The notes: generated by a model not told the origin, from the sequence alone. Shown: positions 28,429 to 39,677, counted from the stretch's first letter. The stretch: DNA of 64,000 bases from Euglena gracilis (GCA_039621445.1 CP154956.1:11097443-11161442), one strand, 5' to 3'. Numbers and translations: made by a program.

Positions 28429-29292
28429 AAAATCTGGGAAATGTCAAGAGATATGATTCAGCCTTCAGGACATTGGTGGGCCAATTGTTGCACAAAGGGG
28501 TGCCCCTGCAGGACTGCACAGTCCACAAGATGGCCGAGGCCATCCTTGATTTGGCTGTTCACAGCCTCAACACTGCACGAAATGCATATGCAGCAGTTTT
28601 ATTACTCCCAGGGTTTGGGTCATTGAGGTTTTCCCCTCTTTTGTCTCCATTGAAAAGGAAATGTAATTCCAATGTCTGCAAGTATGCCCATTTCTGGGAC
28701 CCCACTGATTTTCTAAACAACACCATCAGACAATCAAGACCCCTCTCAGAACTCTCTGTGAAAGAGCTCAGAAACAGACTCATCATTTGTTGGAGGCTTT
28801 TGGCCCTCCACAGGGGGGTTGATTTAGCCAGGACACAGCGAAAAATCAGTTTCGTGGGAGAAAAAAAATTTCATTTTATTGCAAAGAAAAGGGTGGCAAT
28901 TCCCAAGATGGGAGGAAGTTTTGAATTTGCCACACACCCCCCTCATAAGCCCATGGCATTTATTGAAAGAGTATGTGGAAAGGACAGCCCACATGGTTGG
29001 GCACAAGAATAATTTATTATGGTCTTTGGATGGTAAAAGACCTTTGACATCAGAAAGAGTGAATTCCCTTACCAAAGAAATTCTGCAAGAGGGGGGGGTG
29101 GACACCACCCACTGGAAACCCCACAGCACCAGAGGGGCTGGGGTTTTATGGTGGAAAAATGCTGGGTTGCAAGTGGAAGAAGTCCAGCAGCTTGGTCAGT
29201 GGAAAATTTTTGGGGCCTTCCAAGCTCATTATTTGAGGCTGGGTGTCGTTTCAAAAATTCAAACAATTATGGCCCAAAAAGGGGTGCACAGT

Positions 29293-29394
29293 ACCTCACC
29301 ATCTCGCAGTGCGGAGCCCGAATGGTCTCGGACTCCCACGACAGAGGAAGGGGGAGGAAGGGACCAAGAGGGCGAAGCACAAGAAGATGGTGAG
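29293..29394 (+). repeat. internal complementary region (ICR) of element C
   Basis: 29293-29327 is complementary to the left end at 25107 and 29328-29394 to the right end at 29705-29771. Same layout as element A. Confidence 0.9.
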
Positions 29395-29613
29395 CCCAAC
29401 CCCCCCACCCAAAAATCCAGCAGAAAAAGAAAAACATCCCAACCAGAAAAGGGACCCCCAACCAAGCAGCCCCAACCACCCACCCAGAAACACAGAAAGA
29501 GACCACCATCCCCATCAGGGGGGGGGCCCCCCACCAAGCGACCATGCGAGAGGGGGGGGGGGCGGGGCCACGGCGGTTCAGCTTCGCCAAGGTGTCGGAG
29601 GAGGCCTCATCAT

Positions 29614-29706
29614 CGCCAACTCCGGAAACAAAGGCGCAGTAGGAAGCACCCCCCGCGCACGCACAAACACACCAGAACAGAACAGCCGGCAAGGAAAGCA
29701 GGACCT
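29614..29706 (+). repeat. right inverted terminal repeat of element C
   Basis: Inverted copy of 25137-25229. Confidence 0.85.
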
Positions 29707-29771
29707 CACCATCTTCTTGTGCTTCGCCCTCTTGGTCCCTTCCTCCCCCTTCCTCTGTCGTGGGAGTCCGA

Positions 29772-29875
29772 TACTAAGCGGGACCCCCGAACCCAGCTCA
29801 CCAAAACAATCACAACAAACCGCCGGCGAGCAAGGCATGGCCTCACAATGGCAAAGTGCCGAGCCCGAGGTGTCC
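29772..29875 (+). mobile_element. family II 3' remnant D, right part (right ITR)
   Basis: Continues remnant D after element C: tactaagcgggacc..., CCGCCGGCGAGCAAGGCATG, GGCCTCACAATGGCAAAGTG, ending near gcccgaggtgtc at about 29875. This is the family II right ITR. Beyond it the sequence no longer matches any DIRS copy in the window. Confidence 0.65.
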
Positions 29876-30440
29876 CCCACAGCTGCGGGGTGGGTATCCG
29901 TCCCCATCTCAGCCCCCGGCGAGGACTTCTTTTCGAAATGTGCTGTTTAAAGGGGGGGTGCGGCCAATTGCTGACACGGGGTTTCGGGAAAAAAAATTGA
30001 AAATGGCATGCTCCGTGACCGTGCGAGGGGTTCATCTGAAATAATGTCCGAAAACCCAAAAAAAAATGGGTGAATGGTCAATGTCGTGGGTCGGCCAACC
30101 GCACCAAAAAGTTACTGGGCAGCAGATAAATGGTTTAAAATACCACGTACGGCAGTCTAGCAAATGACATGGATGAGGCCGGTGTATATGACAGGCAGTG
30201 TGAAAAAAAGGAAGGTCAAAGAATGCAAACGGAACGCACAATCCCTGTTGACAAGATGCAAACTTCTGTTTCAGGCATTTTGCATCAAAAAAATCAAACG
30301 TTGCTCTCTTTGCTGGTGGCACGGGGTGGCTACGACGCGTGGAGGGTTTATGGTGAACCACGTGCGAGCCACCATTTTTCATTGCCATTGGAGTCTCTTC
30401 ATCAACATCGTCTCTTTGACTCAGAAGACTCCCTGGGCAG
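29876..30440. other. no supported gene
   Basis: Single-copy-looking sequence between the retroelement block and the G/C-run-rich repeats. Short open frames on both strands overlap without a recognisable domain. Confidence 0.3.
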
Positions 30441-30640
30441 GGCGGGCCACCCACCGCAGCATTTTCACAGAAATTCTGAAAAAAACGTCAGATTTCCACC
30501 CGGTGCTGGGAAAATTTTTTGCGGGTCGGAAATTGGTACTCCGGAAATATGGGGGGGTGGAAGGTGGTCGACCCCCCCCACCACCCTGGCTGTTTGGCAG
30601 GTTCCCGTTCTGCTTTGCCCCCAGGGGAAGGAGGGTTGGG
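30440..30640. repeat. dispersed repeat family R3, copy 1
   Basis: Shares CCACAGCATTTTCACAGA-type, CCCGGAAATA-type and CACCCTGGCTGTTTGG-type blocks in the same order with 44870-45080. Diverged, G/C-run rich, no coding frame recognised. Confidence 0.5.
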
Positions 30641-30779
30641 TCCGGTCCGATGCTGGAGGCCAGGTATGGTTTTTGGTGCAATTCCAAACACAAAACATTT
30701 TTTGGGGAAATGCCCTTAGCCAGCACACCAGGCTGGGTGAATAGGAGGCAGACAATTTGTGCCGAACCAGGGAAGGGGG

Positions 30780-30965
30780 GTCCCCTCCACTCTTCCAAAA
30801 AACACTACCACCCTCCCTCCACGGCTCTTGAATCCAAGAGAAATTTGATCACAAAGGTGAAAAAAAAAGCCCAAAAATTTTTCGGCGTTTGGCGCCAGGT
30901 CACTTTTTTTGCCACCCCCCAGTCAGCCACTATGAAAAAAGTGATTGTATGTTGGCGGGGGCAGA
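30780..30965. repeat. dispersed repeat family R2, partial
   Basis: Starts CCCCTCCACTCTTCC and ends near GTGATTGTATG, with a GGCGCCAGGTCACTTTTTT block between. The same landmarks occur in order at 61330-61645 and partly at 51040-51325. Confidence 0.45.
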
Positions 30966-30999
30966 GGTCTTAACAGAGGCCTGCTCTTCACAGATGCAC

Positions 31000-32050
31000 C
31001 CCCCTTCAATGTTCAGACTTTGACATTAAACTGAGAAACAGGTCGGCAAAGGACTCTGGCAACACGCTCCAGAGGGACACAGTCCCCCCAGCACTGACGC
31101 ACCGACGCACGGCCACCCACCATGTGGTGGCGGAAGCGCAGGGAACCCAATGGCAAGCAGACGGGTGAACCTTCACCAGGGTCGGGGAACTGCATGCCCA
31201 GGATCGGCCATCCGTCCTCTCATCACAAGCAGTATTTGGGCAGCGGCCTCTGGCGATAATTCACATTGGCTTCGCTTTGGAGCAGGGCAATCACAGCCCC
31301 CCAGCCTTCAAAATGTCGAAAATGGCAAAAATGTCTTAGAAATTTTTGTTTTTCATCGACCCAGCCCAGCCCCCTTCAGCCCCCTCCCCCCTTTACCCCC
31401 GGGGGGGGGGGGTCCAGCCAGCAGCTCATTTCCATCCAGCCTCCTGTTTGCAAGCTGGAGGCTGGACCCCCCTCCCCCCCCTGGAGGGTCCTTAAGGCAG
31501 GCACCTCACTCCGCCGAAGGCGCCCGAATTTGGGCTGCTGGCTGGCTGGACCCCCCCCCCCCGGGTAGGGTACCCTCCGGCTTCAGAAAACCCCTGGTGC
31601 CTGCAATGGGCAGGCACCCCCAAAAACCTTACCCCCCCCCCCCCCGGGGCCTGCCCCTGGCCGTGGGGTTGGCACCCGACTAAGCACAAGCCTGATGGAG
31701 AGCTCAGGCAACCCCCAAATGCATGTGGCCTTTTCCTGCACCTGGATTGGCAGTGCTGCACCTCACTGCCACACGCCAATAAGCCCCTCACACGTCCTGG
31801 CATGCAGTTCCCCAGACGGGATCGCTGAACACCATTGGGGACAGGGGAGGGGGTGGTCGCCAGGAGAAGGGGAACGGCCCGCCCTCAGCAACGCCGAAGT
31901 GCGAGGCCGCCCCCCCTTTCCCTGGCGCCGCCCGCCTCCCCGTGTACACCCTAACCTGACCCACACGGAACTGCGGGCTGTAGACGCGGCTGCGGGGGGC
32001 GGTGTGCGTTGGATGAGTCTTGGCAGCAGCTCCATTCGTTTCGGGTTTCT
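31000..32050. other. no supported gene; C/G-homopolymer-rich DNA
   Basis: Long C and G runs near 31400, 31550 and 31640 break up all frames. Open frames on both strands are proline/glycine-rich without domains. The sequence GGCTTCAGAAAACCCCTG near 31572-31590 resembles the right end of the CAGGGG MITEs, but I cannot find its left end. Confidence 0.3.
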
Positions 32051-32180
32051 GGACCTGGGAGCTGGGGGTCGGCCCCCCAACCACCATGGCACTGCCCAAA
32101 GAAAGATTCCTTCAGCACCGAAGGGAAAAAAATGTGTGGTGGGGGTGGGTGGTGATGGGGGGGTCGGACCACCCCCACCC
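32050..32180. repeat. dispersed repeat family R4, copy 1
   Basis: Contains CCACCATGGCACTGCCCAAA, then TTCAGCACCGAAGG and a GGTGGGGGTGG tract. Related stretches lie at about 35080-35250 and 62815-62945 (same order of blocks, diverged). Confidence 0.45.
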
Positions 32181-32276
32181 ATCACCTGCAGGGTTCCGTG
32201 CGGCCCTGAGTTCGGCTGTGGCTTGACGATCCCGATCAGACAGACAGCAGTCATTGGTATACCCCCAGGGGGGGGG

Positions 32277-32490
32277 GGACTGACTGGTTTTTTTTCAGAG
32301 TGACTGACTGGTTTTTGGCCCTAACCTCCCGGGGGAGGGGGGAGGGACCGGAAAAAAAATCAAAAGGAGCTGCCAAAATACCAAAAAAAATTCACCCAAT
32401 TTGTTCACCTTTCTTTCAATATGAACATTTTCGGATCGTAGCCGACCCCACCGGGATGGTGACTCTTTTTTTTCAAAAAAAATGACTGAC
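32277..32490. repeat. R2-like repeat with GACTGACTGG ends
   Basis: Begins ACTGACTGGTTTTTTTTCAG and ends TTTTTTTTCAAAAAAAATGACTGACTG, i.e. imperfect inverted ends. Related to the CCAGTCAGTCAC motifs of 51230-51300 and 61540-61640. Confidence 0.4.
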
Positions 32491-32849
32491 TGCAATTTGA
32501 AAAGGGGAAAATTGGTATATAAAAAAACCGTATGACTCTGTTGGAAGGAGTTCAGCTGAATTAGGTGAACTTCCCTGGGGGTAGGGTGGTGACGAGAGCC
32601 ATCCATCCACTGAACTAGCACGTTCCTTTTTGACTGCAATGTGAGGGGGTTAAAGCTTACGGGATAGCGCAAGGGGGCAACACACACGGGTGCACCGGGA
32701 GTGTGCATCGCATTGCACTCCTTGCACCAGGAGGGTGGCAAGGTGAGGACAGACACCACCGAGAACAGAAACCTGTGTGGGGCTGCCTTGTGCTATATTC
32801 TGGGCCCCCCGGACATTGACCGCAGGCAGGGGGGGGGAATTGATATCGG

Positions 32850-33260
32850 AGGCCTTCGGAAAAATTGCGGAAAAATTGCGGAAAAATTGATATCGGGTAT
32901 ACACATTTCTGCTTGGGGGGACTTAGAAAATTTTCAATTGTGAGGTTCAGAACACCGCAACACCCACGTCGATGCAGGCGAGCACAAATCAACACGCTTG
33001 ATGTTTTTTGCACAGGTGGGACGCACCCAATCCTGTGACCAGTGATGCACCTGTGAGAAAAATTGGTAAACTGGGGGGGAACAACAAAACACAATAGCAC
33101 ACCTGTTGATCCATTTGAAGAATGGCTTGAATTCATTGCATCTTCCATCTTCGGTGGTGGGGAAAAATTCTTCAAAAAAATGGTGAAAAATTGCGGAAAA
33201 ATTGCGGAAATTGCGGAAAAAATTGCGGAAAATTGCGGAAATTGCGGAAAAATTGCGGAT
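32850..33260. repeat. two arrays of (A)TTGCGGAAAA short repeats
   Basis: 32853-32893 and 33184-33258 consist of tandem ATTGCGGAAAA-type units, both next to GGATATCAATTCCCCC-type sequence in opposite sense. The intervening 290 bp has no recognisable gene. A similar array occurs at 42330-42420. Confidence 0.6.
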
Positions 33261-33269
33261 ATCAATTCC

Positions 33270-34338
33270 CCCCCCCCCCTGCCACAGGTCCTCTCGGGGA
33301 AAAACTTCACACCAAACACCCCAAAAAAGGCATCCTGGGGAGGTCGGTGACGGGATATAGGGAGAAATAAACAGTCTGAAAATTTAAAAAAGAGGAAATG
33401 GATGAAACACAACAAATTCGCGTTCAACATATAACCTCCCAAAACCATGGCGGGGGGGTGGAATTCCTGGCATTGCAGAACCCACTTTTCAGCCAGCACG
33501 TCAGATACACAAGAGACGCTGCCAATCATTTGGGACGTGCGGGACATGGCGGCGCCTGGATGAGGCGTGCCAGTGCTGTGGCATGAAAAAGGGGGAGGGG
33601 TGCTCGCCACGAAGTGGGGCGAATAGGAAAGGGGGAGGGAGGGAGCGGAGGGCAGACCCTGGCGCCGCATTGAACAACAATAAACGAGTTCGGGCCGAGG
33701 GACGGTCACTGGCACCGGAGATGCAGCCACACGGTGCGGCTCACCATATGTGTCGTCAGATGATATTTGGCCAGGGGATGAACTTTGTCCTTAAATTTTG
33801 ATGATGTTCTTTTTGCCATCATTGGTTGTGTCTTGCATCTTCATTTCACTTTTTTTTTCAAAACGGTTTGGGATGCAAGACGGACAGTGCGCATTCCACA
33901 CGGGACATCCGCACGCCGTGCAGCGTCCCCAATGATGCGAACGCGGTGATGCCCCCCTGGAGGGGATTTCAGCCTCAGAGCTCTTAAAAAATCTGACAGC
34001 CATCTGGATGGCCGGAAAAAGACGGGTGCAGCGATCACCGATTTGGTTGATGCCCTGGCGCCAAATGCAATATTTAAATCAAAGTTAGAGAGCAACTTTG
34101 GACTGATCCATTCCTGCAAAAAAAGCTGATTTCTGTCTGGCAGAGGTTTTTCTTTTAATGTGAAACCGGGGGGGGGGGCACCAACCACAACACACTCGCC
34201 CACTGTCGGCGGGGGGGGGGGGTTGGAGGGCAGGTTTGGGGAAATTTTGGGGTGAAAAAATTTTCATGTGCTTCGTTCCAAAAACAAAAACCCCTCGGGG
34301 TGGGGCACCCACTCGGCCCTAATCCCTTGGGGGTGACC
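33270..34338. other. no supported gene
   Basis: Open frames lack domains. The stretch ends at the target duplication of the first CAGGG MITE. Confidence 0.3.
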
Positions 34339-34346
34339 CACCCCAT

Positions 34347-34568
34347 CGGGAGTTTTCTGAAGACCGGGGGGAGTGGGGGTCCCGGGGGACACTTTTCCCG
34401 AAAATGGCCAAAAATAGCGAAAAACGCTAAGAATAGCATTTTTCAAAAATTTTCAGCACCAAAGGTGCTGAAAAGCATATCCCCCCCCCTGGTGGGGGGC
34501 TCAACCGGACCCACCCACCCTACCCCCACCCCCTCACCCCCCGGGGGTCCAAGACAAAAAAAGCCTTG
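34347..34568. mobile_element. hAT-like MITE (CAGGG family), copy 1
   Basis: 222 bp flanked by perfect 8-bp direct repeats CACCCCAT (34339-34346 and 34569-34576). The ends are slightly diverged (left cgggagttttctgaagac, right gacaaaaaaagccttg). The interior shares AAAATGGCCAAAAAT..CGCTAA-, ...AAAGCATATCCCCC- and GGACCCACCCACCCTACCCC-type blocks with copies 2-4. Short TIRs beginning CA/CAGGG with 8-bp duplications are typical of hAT-superfamily non-autonomous elements. No transposase. Confidence 0.85.
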
Positions 34569-34576
34569 CACCCCAT

Positions 34577-35075
34577 GCAACCAAAAACGTAAAAAAAACC
34601 TCCCTTGTATGACGGCCTGCTTCCAACAACAGACAATAGGATAGGTGGGAAAGAGGGTGAGCCTCCCTCTCCGAGCCAACAACCTGACAAGGGAACATAA
34701 CCCTCAGACACCTCGCCTCCAGACCTGCTCAGCAGGCGGAACGGAGGGATTGATGCTGACGGCATGGCCTTGATGTGCACACTTGGGGTCGCTTTCCACT
34801 TCGAAGATCATTCAGCAGGGCGGTCCTCAACGGGGAAAAAAAAACTTCCGGTCCCAGCCCATTCAATGAAAGATCCTTGCGGAAAAGAGCCTATATTTTG
34901 GCAAAAGCGGGTCGACTGTGGGGGGAAAAAGTGATTTTTGGCATCCTTGAACCATCGCCCATACACCCAAAACGGCAAACGGCTTCACGACATTTTGACT
35001 TTTGACCTTGACAAGTCACAGCTCGGCTCTTGGCCGTTCCTCAGGCCTGAGGACAGGGCTGTAAGGGAAAGCCTG
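34577..35075. other. no supported gene
   Basis: No domain, RNA gene or clear repeat border recognised in this interval. Confidence 0.3.
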
Positions 35076-35250
35076 GTAAGCCTGGTGGGGGGGGGGTCCC
35101 ACCCACCATGGCACCCGCTCAAAGAAAATTACTTCGGCACCGAAGGAACATTTTCACCTAAAAGTCGGCGCCCTCGGAAATACAGGAAGGCCTGGTGGGG
35201 GGCATGAGACCCCCACCCACCGCCCATAGGCCCTGCCCAAGGGCGATCCT
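35075..35250. repeat. dispersed repeat family R4, copy 2
   Basis: GGGGTCCCACCCACCATGGC, TTCGGCACCGAAGG and GGAAATACAGGAAGGCCTGG blocks parallel those at 62815-62945. Confidence 0.45.
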
Positions 35251-36472
35251 TAAGGGGGGAAAAACTTTCGACATCTGCACTTACTTTTCCATCCTGGTGG
35301 AGGGGGGGGGCAGGCAGGCAGGCAGGCCTCCCAGGTGGGGCCCCGGCATTTCCCTACAACTCTTTGCGCGAAGGATTCGGTTGTTTCACCGTAACTCAGG
35401 GCGGTCCATTAAAAGACGAAAGGTAAATGGCCAGTGTAGAAGGGGTCAACCCCCCACCCCCCCCCCCACCGAATTTCAAGGAACTCCACCCAGCCCTGTC
35501 TACGAGAGGAAAACAATTGCATGACCAATTGGGCTTCTTTTTTTCCAACCGGGGGGGGGGGGGGGGCTGCTTTGCGCTATGGGCAAACACGTCCGCCCCT
35601 GGGGGGGGGGGGTCAGTTTTTGGTCCTGTCACTGCTCCCCCCCTCAGCGCTTCCATTAACTCCTTCCTCTTTTGTTTGATTGTGCCTTCCTCCAGCTGGG
35701 GCCGAAAGGAAGACCCTGGAATTGGATCCAGGCTTCTTTTTAAAAAAGTTTGCACCCCATGGGGGTTTGCACTGAAGGCACCAGGGCCTGAAAATGGCCA
35801 TTTTCAAGGGAAAGTCTCCTGTGATGGGGGTCGGAGGGGTGGAGCGGGGGGGGGGGGTCGGATGGCGGAGAACTTTTTCGGTTCGGGGCCAAATGGCCGG
35901 ATACCTGACCGAAATTGTTTGATATTCCTGATTTTCCCTTTTTGAAAATAAATCAAATATTCTCATTTATTGAATGTTTTCAATATACAATTTTCAATGT
36001 GGAAAACACCAAAACATCCAAAATGTGCAATACGAAGCTCACAGGCGGGGAAAAGGGGTCAATTTTGGGGTTTTCCGGCACACAGAGCTGGAAGAAAACT
36101 CTTCTCTATTATTGGAACCCACCCAGGAGGGGGCATGGCGGTAACACTTTTAAACAACCTTCTGCAAAAAAAGACATTTTGCTTTTGCAAACAAGGACAG
36201 GTTCGGGGTTAGCCCGCACAGCATCGATACAGAACAGCTCGAAAAGCAGGCAGTGAATGTGTGGGTGCAGAAATGTGTGGGATGTTTGGCTGTCATGCAT
36301 GTGCGTGTCAAAGCAGTTCCTCCGGGACAGGACACATGAACCTCCTTTCTGCCTTAAACCGCTGACGGTGAACAAAATTGTTGATGGTGCCCCACCACCC
36401 TTGTCCAGATTATCCCCCAACGGAAAAAGATGAGCAGAACCCGCGTACATTTTGGGTAAGAACCAGCGTGGT
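35251..36472. other. no supported gene; G/C runs
   Basis: Contains long G and C runs (near 35455, 35555 and 35610) and an AGGCTTCTTTTTAAAAAAG MITE-end-like motif near 35730. Otherwise featureless to me. Confidence 0.3.
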
Positions 36473-36480
36473 GCCAAGAC

Positions 36481-36736
36481 CAGGGGTTTTTTAAAACCGG
36501 GGGTTCCCCCCCCCCAACCCACCCACCCCCTGGGGGAGGGGGGGGCCGGGGGGACCCACAAAAAAATGGCCGAAAAATCGCGAAAAGTGCTAAAAATAGC
36601 ACTTTTACAAAAAATTCGGCGCAAAAAAGTATATCCCATCCCCCTCCGGGAGGACCCCCCCGGGGGCGGGGGGGGGGTTCGGCCAGACCCATCCATCCTA
36701 CACCCCCCCGGGGTCCATGACTAAAAAAAACCCCTG
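36481..36736. mobile_element. hAT-like MITE (CAGGG family), copy 2
   Basis: 256 bp with perfect 8-bp target duplications GCCAAGAC (36473-36480 and 36737-36744). TIRs caggggttttttaaaac / gactaaaaaaaacccctg. The interior has the AAAATGGCCGAAAAATCGCG hallmark and an AAAAAGTATATCCC block. No coding capacity. Confidence 0.92.
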
Positions 36737-36744
36737 GCCAAGAC

Positions 36745-37529
36745 AGCGCGGAATCCTTGGGTGGACCTCCACTGGGCACGGTTTGGGCTTCGGTGCAAAG
36801 AACCAAAATTTTCTTGGGAAATGCCCTGGGCATCGGATTTTTTTTGCCCCCCCCCCCCCGGGGGGGGTTTGTGCTGGGCTGGGTGGGGAGACTCCCCCCG
36901 AGGGTTTTAAAAAGAAGCCTGATTGCCGCCTGCAACAATTTCTGGTGGTCATTCACTGGGCTTTCTAACATGACAACGCAACAAAAACCCCCAAATCAGA
37001 CCTAGTGGCTGGGCACCAGTGTGAATTTTGATTGGGAAAAGACTGGAAAAGAAAGAACTTGAAAAGCTGAATGAGCAACAAAGGGGGGTGGGGCGTTGCT
37101 TCAGCCTTGAGGGGAGGGACCTCGATGTCCTGCCCTGGTCAAAGTCCCCTCAGGGTGGCTCGACACACACCAAAAACAATCACTTTCGTTCCCTTCGTCA
37201 ATTACATCCAGCCTTCACCGTGGGGCACTTGTGTGGGAGGGGCTTGGGCACTGCTGGAGGAAGAGCTTCCGTCACCGCGGGGGCTGGAGTACCGGGGGCA
37301 CAGGACGGCACCTCAAACCGAAACAGCTCGAGAACCACCCCGAGGCTGCTTGAGTGCTGGGGGGGTCGACACGCCCCCGACAGAGGTGCACTGGAAGGTC
37401 TGGTGCCGAGGGGCTGGATGGGGTTGGAGGTCGTCCACCTCATCCGAATGCTGGTGGGGGGGGGGGCAACCATTTCCCGTTCCCTTGCTGGGGATTTTAA
37501 TTAGGCAAACAATTTCTTTCGACCCCCAA
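36745..37529. other. no supported gene
   Basis: Open frames around 37030-37530 on the plus strand and 37198-37473 on the minus strand have no domain I recognise. It could hold 3' exons or UTR of the minus-strand SulP gene, but I cannot show it. Confidence 0.25.
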
Positions 37530-37975
37530 TGAAACGTGGGGGCGGGGGTCCGGATTCTAGGGCCAACTCCAAATTTTACCGTTTCACGCCCCTATTTGCG
37601 TTTTTTTCCGTTCTGCTTCCGTTCCAGATTGGGTTGGGGAAAAGAATAAGGTTACGAGTTAAGGAAAAAGTTTGGCGAAATGAGGCCCAAAATAGGACCA
37701 AAAATTAGGCCAAAAATTAGGCCAAAAATTGGGCCTAACTAACAAAAATTCGTCCGAACCCCACCAAAATTCTCACTCTGGCACTAAATCCTAACCTTTA
37801 CCCGATTCCTCACTCTAACCCGGACCCCGGCCTGTTCTGGCAAAATTTTCTTGCGGTATCACGTTTTCCAAAAGAAAAATATGAGGGGGGCCAGCAGTAA
37901 AACGCAGTCGACCGAAATCCCCGGTACGTTTCACTACTGGGCCCTCCCCCACGGAGGGCAGTGGTGAATCGTTGC
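37530..37975. repeat. diverged relative of the 511-bp TIR element (50170-50680)
   Basis: Shares in order GCCAACTCCAAATTTT, a CGTTT..CCGTTCTG-type block, AAGGTTACGAGTTAAGG (telomere-like in the other copy), TTAGGCC blocks, CGAAATCCCCGGTACG and GGGCCCTCCCCC..GGGCAGTG. The left terminus is not clear. Confidence 0.5.
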
Positions 37976-38285
37976 TAACTACATACACAAACACATAATA
38001 TAAAATGTGGGGGTTGGCAATTTTTTCAGGGCTAACTCTAAACAAAAAACGAAATTGGCGGTTTGGCCAGTATTTCAAATATTCCCGGTTCAACCCACAC
38101 CTTCCGGACTCTTCCTGGACCGACTCTCAAGGTGAAATTCCAAATTAAAAGAATGGTACAAAATGTGGCACAAAATGTTTATTATTTGATCCACTCATTG
38201 ATGACATATGGAGCAATGTTATGGGCAAAATTGGCCTGAGAGGTCCTGGCGCATAAAAATTCGACCATTAGTTTTCAATACTCAC

Positions 38286-38424
38286 GTATACTTCAAGTTG
38301 CGAGTTTTGTTTGAGAGAGACACCGATGCCATGCCGAGTTTGCGCGGATCGCAGCGGGCCTTCCTCGTCAGACTCAGCAATGGACTTCATTTCTTGCCCT
38401 TCAGCCTTTGGCGCTGGAAGCACC
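38286..38424 (-). CDS. possible downstream exon with acidic tail
   Basis: On the minus strand about 43 codons are open (APKAEGQEMKSIAESDEEGP and on). They end at a strong conventional donor (tatac/GTGAGTAT) and are preceded by a pyrimidine-rich tract and AG (about 38424 or 38413). It lies downstream of the STAS exons on the same strand and could encode the cytoplasmic C-terminal tail of the SulP protein. There is no homology to prove this. Confidence 0.25.
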
Positions 38425-38859
38425 CTGCAAGAGGCCGGACGCCGTATTCATTTTGCATGTTGGCATATTTGATAGCGGATACGCATGCATGTTCTCCTCA
38501 AGCAAAACTCCTGCACGTCACTGTGTGCAGCATTCACTTGTTTATCCAGTGTGCAAATGGGCATGTGTGCGTGTGCAGGAAAGCAGGATGAGAAAGAGAG
38601 AAATTGGCAGCAGGGTGCTGGCCCAACTGATGCTGTTGTCGTTTGAGTCGGACTTTGGGAGCAGTCCCTGCCACCGAACAAATTCCACAATTCATTCCCG
38701 CTTTTTGGACCTGAGATCCAAATTGCGGGGGAGGGGTCAGTTTGGGTAGAATACTGCAAGGGAAAAAAAAGATCCAATTTGGAATCTGTCCAAATTGATT
38801 TTTGAATACAAAGCAAAAACCATCCAGCCCCTTCAGGACGACATTTTTTGAGGCCCTGG

Positions 38860-39600
38860 GGGGGGGGGGTCGGCAATCACCTAAATGCGATTCTGGGGCC
38901 AATTTGTGGTGCAGAACTCTTTCACACCTTCTTATGGAACAGAACAAACCCCACTCTGCCTCTAGTGCCTGACCCGGTCCCAGCCTCAGTCACCCCGAAA
39001 AAAAAACTCTGTTCAGGAGGCCAGACAAGGAAAAGTACTCGGTCGGGGGAAAAGATATAAGGACTGGAAAAGGCGGCTGGATGGACCCCCTGGACGGACC
39101 ACCCACCCCCTGGGGGGCGGGGAAACCCCACTTTTGGGAGGTCCAAGGAAATTTTCGGCACCAAAAATAGAGAAAAAACCCCACCTCCGGCGGGGTACCC
39201 ACTTGGCCCGGGGGGGGGGGGAGGGCTCGGCCAGGACCCACCCCCTGGGGTCACGAAACTGAACTCTGACCCCGGTTCATGGGGACGTCAATCTTTCGCA
39301 TCCTGTTTCCCTTGACCTCCTGTTTTGGTGCTTGTCCAACAGTGGGGTGCACCACATGGGGTGTCCTATCTGGTTTCAGCACCGTTTAACTCAAAAGCGT
39401 GGCCTGGGTTAACATTCAAACCCACACTGAACTGTTGCACAGCGGGAATTATTTCCAGACCCCTGGTCATCCGATTGAAATCCACCACCCAATAAACCCT
39501 CTTCGACCCATCAATCATCAATTCACCGCAACACATCCTCCGGTGAGCTGGGGGGGGGGGATTAGAAAACAAACTTCCATCAAATGGGCAGTCCCTGGCC
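38860..39600. other. no supported gene; G-run-rich repeat DNA
   Basis: Contains GGACCCCCTGG.., CACCTCCGGCGGGGTACCCACTTGG-type repeat-like blocks and G runs. No domain-bearing frame. The minus-strand frame 39366-39746 becomes meaningful only from 39609 upward (SulP exon). Confidence 0.3.
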
Positions 39601-39608
39601 GCGCCACT

Positions 39609-39677
39609 GCAGAACTGGACCATGCGGTGCATGTCCATGCCGATGTACTCGCGGCCGATCTTCTCGTCGAGCCCTGA
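39609..39677 (-). CDS. SulP exon o: STAS end, [11 protein letters not shown]
   Basis: [20 protein letters not shown] then QFC matches (S)GLxxxIGREWxFxxVxDAVxxC at the end of STAS. Frame stays open for some 30 codons downstream, but the natural end or next intron is not clear (ctgCAGTGG at 39605-39613 is a candidate intron start). Confidence 0.82.

Larger units (their letters stand above)
25107..29771 (+). mobile_element. DIRS-type retrotransposon, family I, element C (complete length)
   Basis: 4665 bp, same family as element A and very similar over most of its length. The left end gaccattcgg (25107) and right end gggagtccga (29771) are both represented in its ICR at 29293-29394. The empty site is visible in copy B (15540-15580, complement): gaggcgg followed directly by cactaagcgg. 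Here gaggcgg is followed by the element, then tactaagcgg. No target duplication. RT is frameshifted in a G run and the recombinase is frameshifted in an A run. Confidence 0.92.
28330..29771 (+). pseudogene. tyrosine recombinase, element C (one frameshift)
   Basis: The frame ending at 29012 carries the N-terminal part (SSIDTYIKNLGNVKRYDSAF) through LLALHRGVDLARTQ (catalytic Arg). An 8-A run near 28861, longer than in element A, shifts the frame. The frame from 28879 carries PHSTRGAGV, GQWKIFGAFQAHYLRLG (Tyr nucleophile) and a basic Pro-rich tail that stays open across the ICR and right ITR. The 40-bp insertion and stop of element A are absent, so the two copies decayed separately. The N-terminus overlaps the methylase end in another frame. 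Confidence 0.8.

Noticed and set aside
26964-29012. 682-codon plus-strand frame as a novel gene
   Set aside because: Its first two thirds overlap RT-RNase H-methylase in another frame and show no domain; only the 3' part is the recombinase of element C.
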